Positions 62,133-64,000 of a stretch of 64,000 nucleotides of DNA are shown one piece after another (positions within the stretch are counted from its first letter, which is position 1; each line of letters opens with the position of its first letter). The notes beneath the pieces were generated by a model that did not search any database, had not been told where the DNA came from, and saw nothing but the letters and a program-made list of their open reading frames with translations. The position numbers and the translations under genes are program-made. Origin of the DNA: SpSt-333 sp040751955 (GTDB lineage Bacteria > Bacteroidota > Ignavibacteria > UBA10030 > UBA8401); NCBI GenBank assembly GCA_040751955.1, contig JBFMFY010000003.1, positions 86,181 to 150,180 of the forward strand, read 5' to 3'.

Positions 62133-63971
62133 TTATTTCAACAACATCATCTTCTTTATTGCAACATAGTTGCCGGATTGCACTTTATAGAAATATGCGC
62201 CTGAAGAGAATCTTGATGCATCAAAACTCGCAACATACGATCCTGCATCTTGAACTTGGTTGACCAAGGTCGCAACTTCCTGTCCGACCGCATTGAATAC
62301 CGTCAGCGTCACCGGACCTGCTGCTGGAATTGAGTACCGGATGTTAGTTGTCGGGTTGAATGGATTCGGATAGTTTTGTTCAAGTTCAAATTTCTTCGGA
62401 CCGAGGTTGGCAATAGGACGAACCGATGATGTTGTGAATGTTATTGTTCGATACACGATATTTTCCTGGTTCGTCGCTGATTCTCCAAAAACACCATTCC
62501 CACGTGTTGCATCAGCAAGGTACAACAAATGAGCGGTTCTGCTGTTGCCGTTAACGCTTAATTTCGGCGCTGCTACTGTAAAGAGGGCACCTGTTGAATT
62601 AGCAACCTTCGTCGGCGTACTCCATATTCCACCTACTGCAAAATTCCACCATAATTCATATTGAATAAAACCACCGGTGGTATCCAGTGCATTGCCATTG
62701 AATACTGCCTGTGACCAAGCAGCAAATACAGTTCCCGCATCATCAATTGCGATAGTCGGGTATGCATTTCCGATCGCATTTCCGTTGTATGCATAATATG
62801 ATGAATCATATTCAGCCATAGCACCCATTGCTTTGTCCGAAATAATCTGCCATGATCCACCTTCGGTTTTATACAATGTATAGAACCGATTTGAACCGGT
62901 CGAATCATTGATCATCTTGGTGCTGTAACCGTTCACTACCATATGCACCTTATTATTGTTATCAATAACCGCAGTGAGCTGTCCGAAATTTGTAAAGTTT
63001 GGATAGACCGTGTCACCGGGGGCTACAACCAACGCCTCGCCATCTTTGCCCCATGTTGTCCATGTCCAGTTCGCACCACCATTGGTCGATTTAAAATAAC
63101 CAATAAGATCTGAACTATCCGCATGTGATGAACCGGTCGGAGGTAGGTTGCCGTTACCGCCGATAGTTGTTGCAAGAATGATGTCGCCGTTCGGCGCAAC
63201 GAGTACCGGAGCATCCAAACTGTAATCGCCAACCGCTCTCCATGATTTGCCGTTGGGTGCATATTTCAAGAGAGAATCGACGTACGTCCAGCTTGTGCCA
63301 AAATCTGTCGATTTTGCAATCTGAATTTCCGTGCGGTTCTTTGTATCATAATACCAGAGAGTTCCGCCATCCGGAGAAACGGTGATTTCCGGATCGAGGA
63401 CTGCACTCGGAATACTTGAGGGAATCGCGCTTTCCGTAAATTGTCCTTGCCCCGGACCGCCATCAATTGCAAATTGGTTCGGCGTATGATACACCATAAC
63501 GGCAATACCGGCACCATCACCGGCAGGAATTACATCAATACCGCCAAAGCCGCTTGCACCTGTAGCTAACGGACGCGGAAACGCAGTAACCATTGAACCG
63601 TCAGCAGTTTTATAGTACACATATTTCTGACCTCTGCGGTTGTTTGGTGATGCCTGAGTCAAATCGCGGTGCATATATGTCATGTGTACATCCGCACCAT
63701 TATTAAAAGTTTGGATAGTCCGGCTCCAACCTGAGTTCCAGCCGTAATCATAATCAGTTGTACCAAGTACAACTCCAGTTGAAGGATCGGCTGTTGCTTT
63801 GCTGAAAGAGCGCACCGACTGTGCAGCCTGGTTCGATGGTATTGTTACACTGTTGGAAAATACCGGTGATTCGCTGACAACTTTTCTACTCTGCTTTTTC
63901 ACACCTGCAAAACTTACTGCAGCTGATGCAAACACTGCGATAAGCAAAAGTGTAGATACTTTTTTAAACAT
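62133..63971 (-). CDS. T9SS type A cargo protein with BNR-like propeller
   Basis: 612 residues. Signal peptide MFKKVSTLLLIAVFASAAVSF to about 22. A beta-propeller of sialidase/BNR type (STDFGTSW, STNGGANWTW) fills about 60-520. The sorting domain is at about 535-612: ELEQNYPNPFNPTTNIRYS, LTVFNAVGQEVATLV and a final KKMMLLK. Exported across the outer membrane by T9SS and probably anchored. GGAGGAGTC precedes the ATG. Its promoter lies beyond the window edge or in the last 29 bases. Confidence 0.9.
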   Translation of the reverse strand: MFKKVSTLLLIAVFASAAVSFAGVKKQSRKVVSESPVFSNSVTIPSNQAAQSVRSFSKATADPSTGVVLGTTDYDYGWNSGWSRTIQTFNNGADVHMTYMHRDLTQASPNNRRGQKYVYYKTADGSMVTAFPRPLATGASGFGGIDVIPAGDGAGIAVMVYHTPNQFAIDGGPGQGQFTESAIPSSIPSAVLDPEITVSPDGGTLWYYDTKNRTEIQIAKSTDFGTSWTYVDSLLKYAPNGKSWRAVGDYSLDAPVLVAPNGDIILATTIGGNGNLPPTGSSHADSSDLIGYFKSTNGGANWTWTTWGKDGEALVVAPGDTVYPNFTNFGQLTAVIDNNNKVHMVVNGYSTKMINDSTGSNRFYTLYKTEGGSWQIISDKAMGAMAEYDSSYYAYNGNAIGNAYPTIAIDDAGTVFAAWSQAVFNGNALDTTGGFIQYELWWNFAVGGIWSTPTKVANSTGALFTVAAPKLSVNGNSRTAHLLYLADATRGNGVFGESATNQENIVYRTITFTTSSVRPIANLGPKKFELEQNYPNPFNPTTNIRYSIPAAGPVTLTVFNAVGQEVATLVNQVQDAGSYVASFDASRFSSGAYFYKVQSGNYVAIKKMMLLK

Positions 63972-64000
63972 GACTCCTCCTTTTAGTGGATAGATAATGT

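Noticed and set aside
1..64000. tRNA, rRNA or replication origin
   Set aside because: I found no cloverleaf with CCA-like end, no rRNA sequence and no cluster of DnaA boxes by eye; a covariance-model search would be needed to exclude tRNAs fully.

Overview
The window looks like a chromosomal stretch of a Gram-negative bacterium of the Bacteroidota/Ignavibacteriota/Chlorobiota (FCB) group. The main pointers are secreted proteins ending in type IX secretion (T9SS) sorting domains with NxPNPFNPTT-type motifs, PorV-like outer-membrane proteins, a Bacteroidota-type three-subunit succinate dehydrogenase/fumarate reductase, a bacterial group II geranylgeranylglyceryl-phosphate synthase, and many ALIxY-like lipoproteins and TPR proteins. 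The exact genus cannot be read from the sequence. No rRNA, tRNA, phage, IS transposase or CRISPR array was seen.

Layout. 1-1922 (-) is the truncated aconitase. 2060-10993 (+) is a housekeeping block: clpS, a small RelB/RelE-like module whose toxin is frameshifted, alaS, GGGP synthase, gmhA, ebfC, recR, two small lipoproteins, pheA, ftsX. 11041-16821 (-) holds the sdh/frd iron-sulfur, flavoprotein and cytochrome b genes and a CHASE2 adenylate cyclase. 16947-27644 (-) is a tightly packed five-gene envelope operon: TPR/CsgG-like lipoprotein, giant T9SS BNR protein, outer-membrane barrel, second CsgG-like protein, and a transglutaminase-like/TPR protein, closed by a strong terminator. 27822-28304 (-) is a haem-binding protein. 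28441-36070 (+) carries glmM, an orphan EutN/CcmL microcompartment vertex protein, dprA, a DUF3109 protein, an enlarged rpoN, and hslVU. 36132-42158 (-) has an outer-membrane protein, a large lipoprotein with duplicated domains, DUF3467, and a TPR lipoprotein. 42294-44058 (+) is a HIT protein and icd. 44336-63971 (-) holds a repeat-flanked DUF2442/DUF4160 pair, a VOC protein, an AT-rich abortive-infection-like gene, pyrimidine phosphorylase, Nudix hydrolase, MscS, pyrE, phhB, cydAB, and a surface block (NHL propeller, PorV-like protein, 1019-residue secreted protein, TonB-dependent receptor, T9SS protein).

How it fits together. Aconitase, isocitrate dehydrogenase and the quinone-linked sdh/frd complex are TCA enzymes; cydAB gives a low-oxygen terminal oxidase. 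A large share of the window is cell-envelope machinery and T9SS cargo. Intergenic gaps are short (none above 300 bases lacks a gene), but many carry palindromic repeats of at least four families, several of which create spurious N-terminal extensions of neighbouring reading frames.

The observations I would follow first are the five-gene CsgG/transglutaminase/T9SS operon, the sigma-54 with a tandemly duplicated core-binding region, the lone EutN/CcmL gene, and the DUF2442/DUF4160 pair sitting between direct copies of one repeat.
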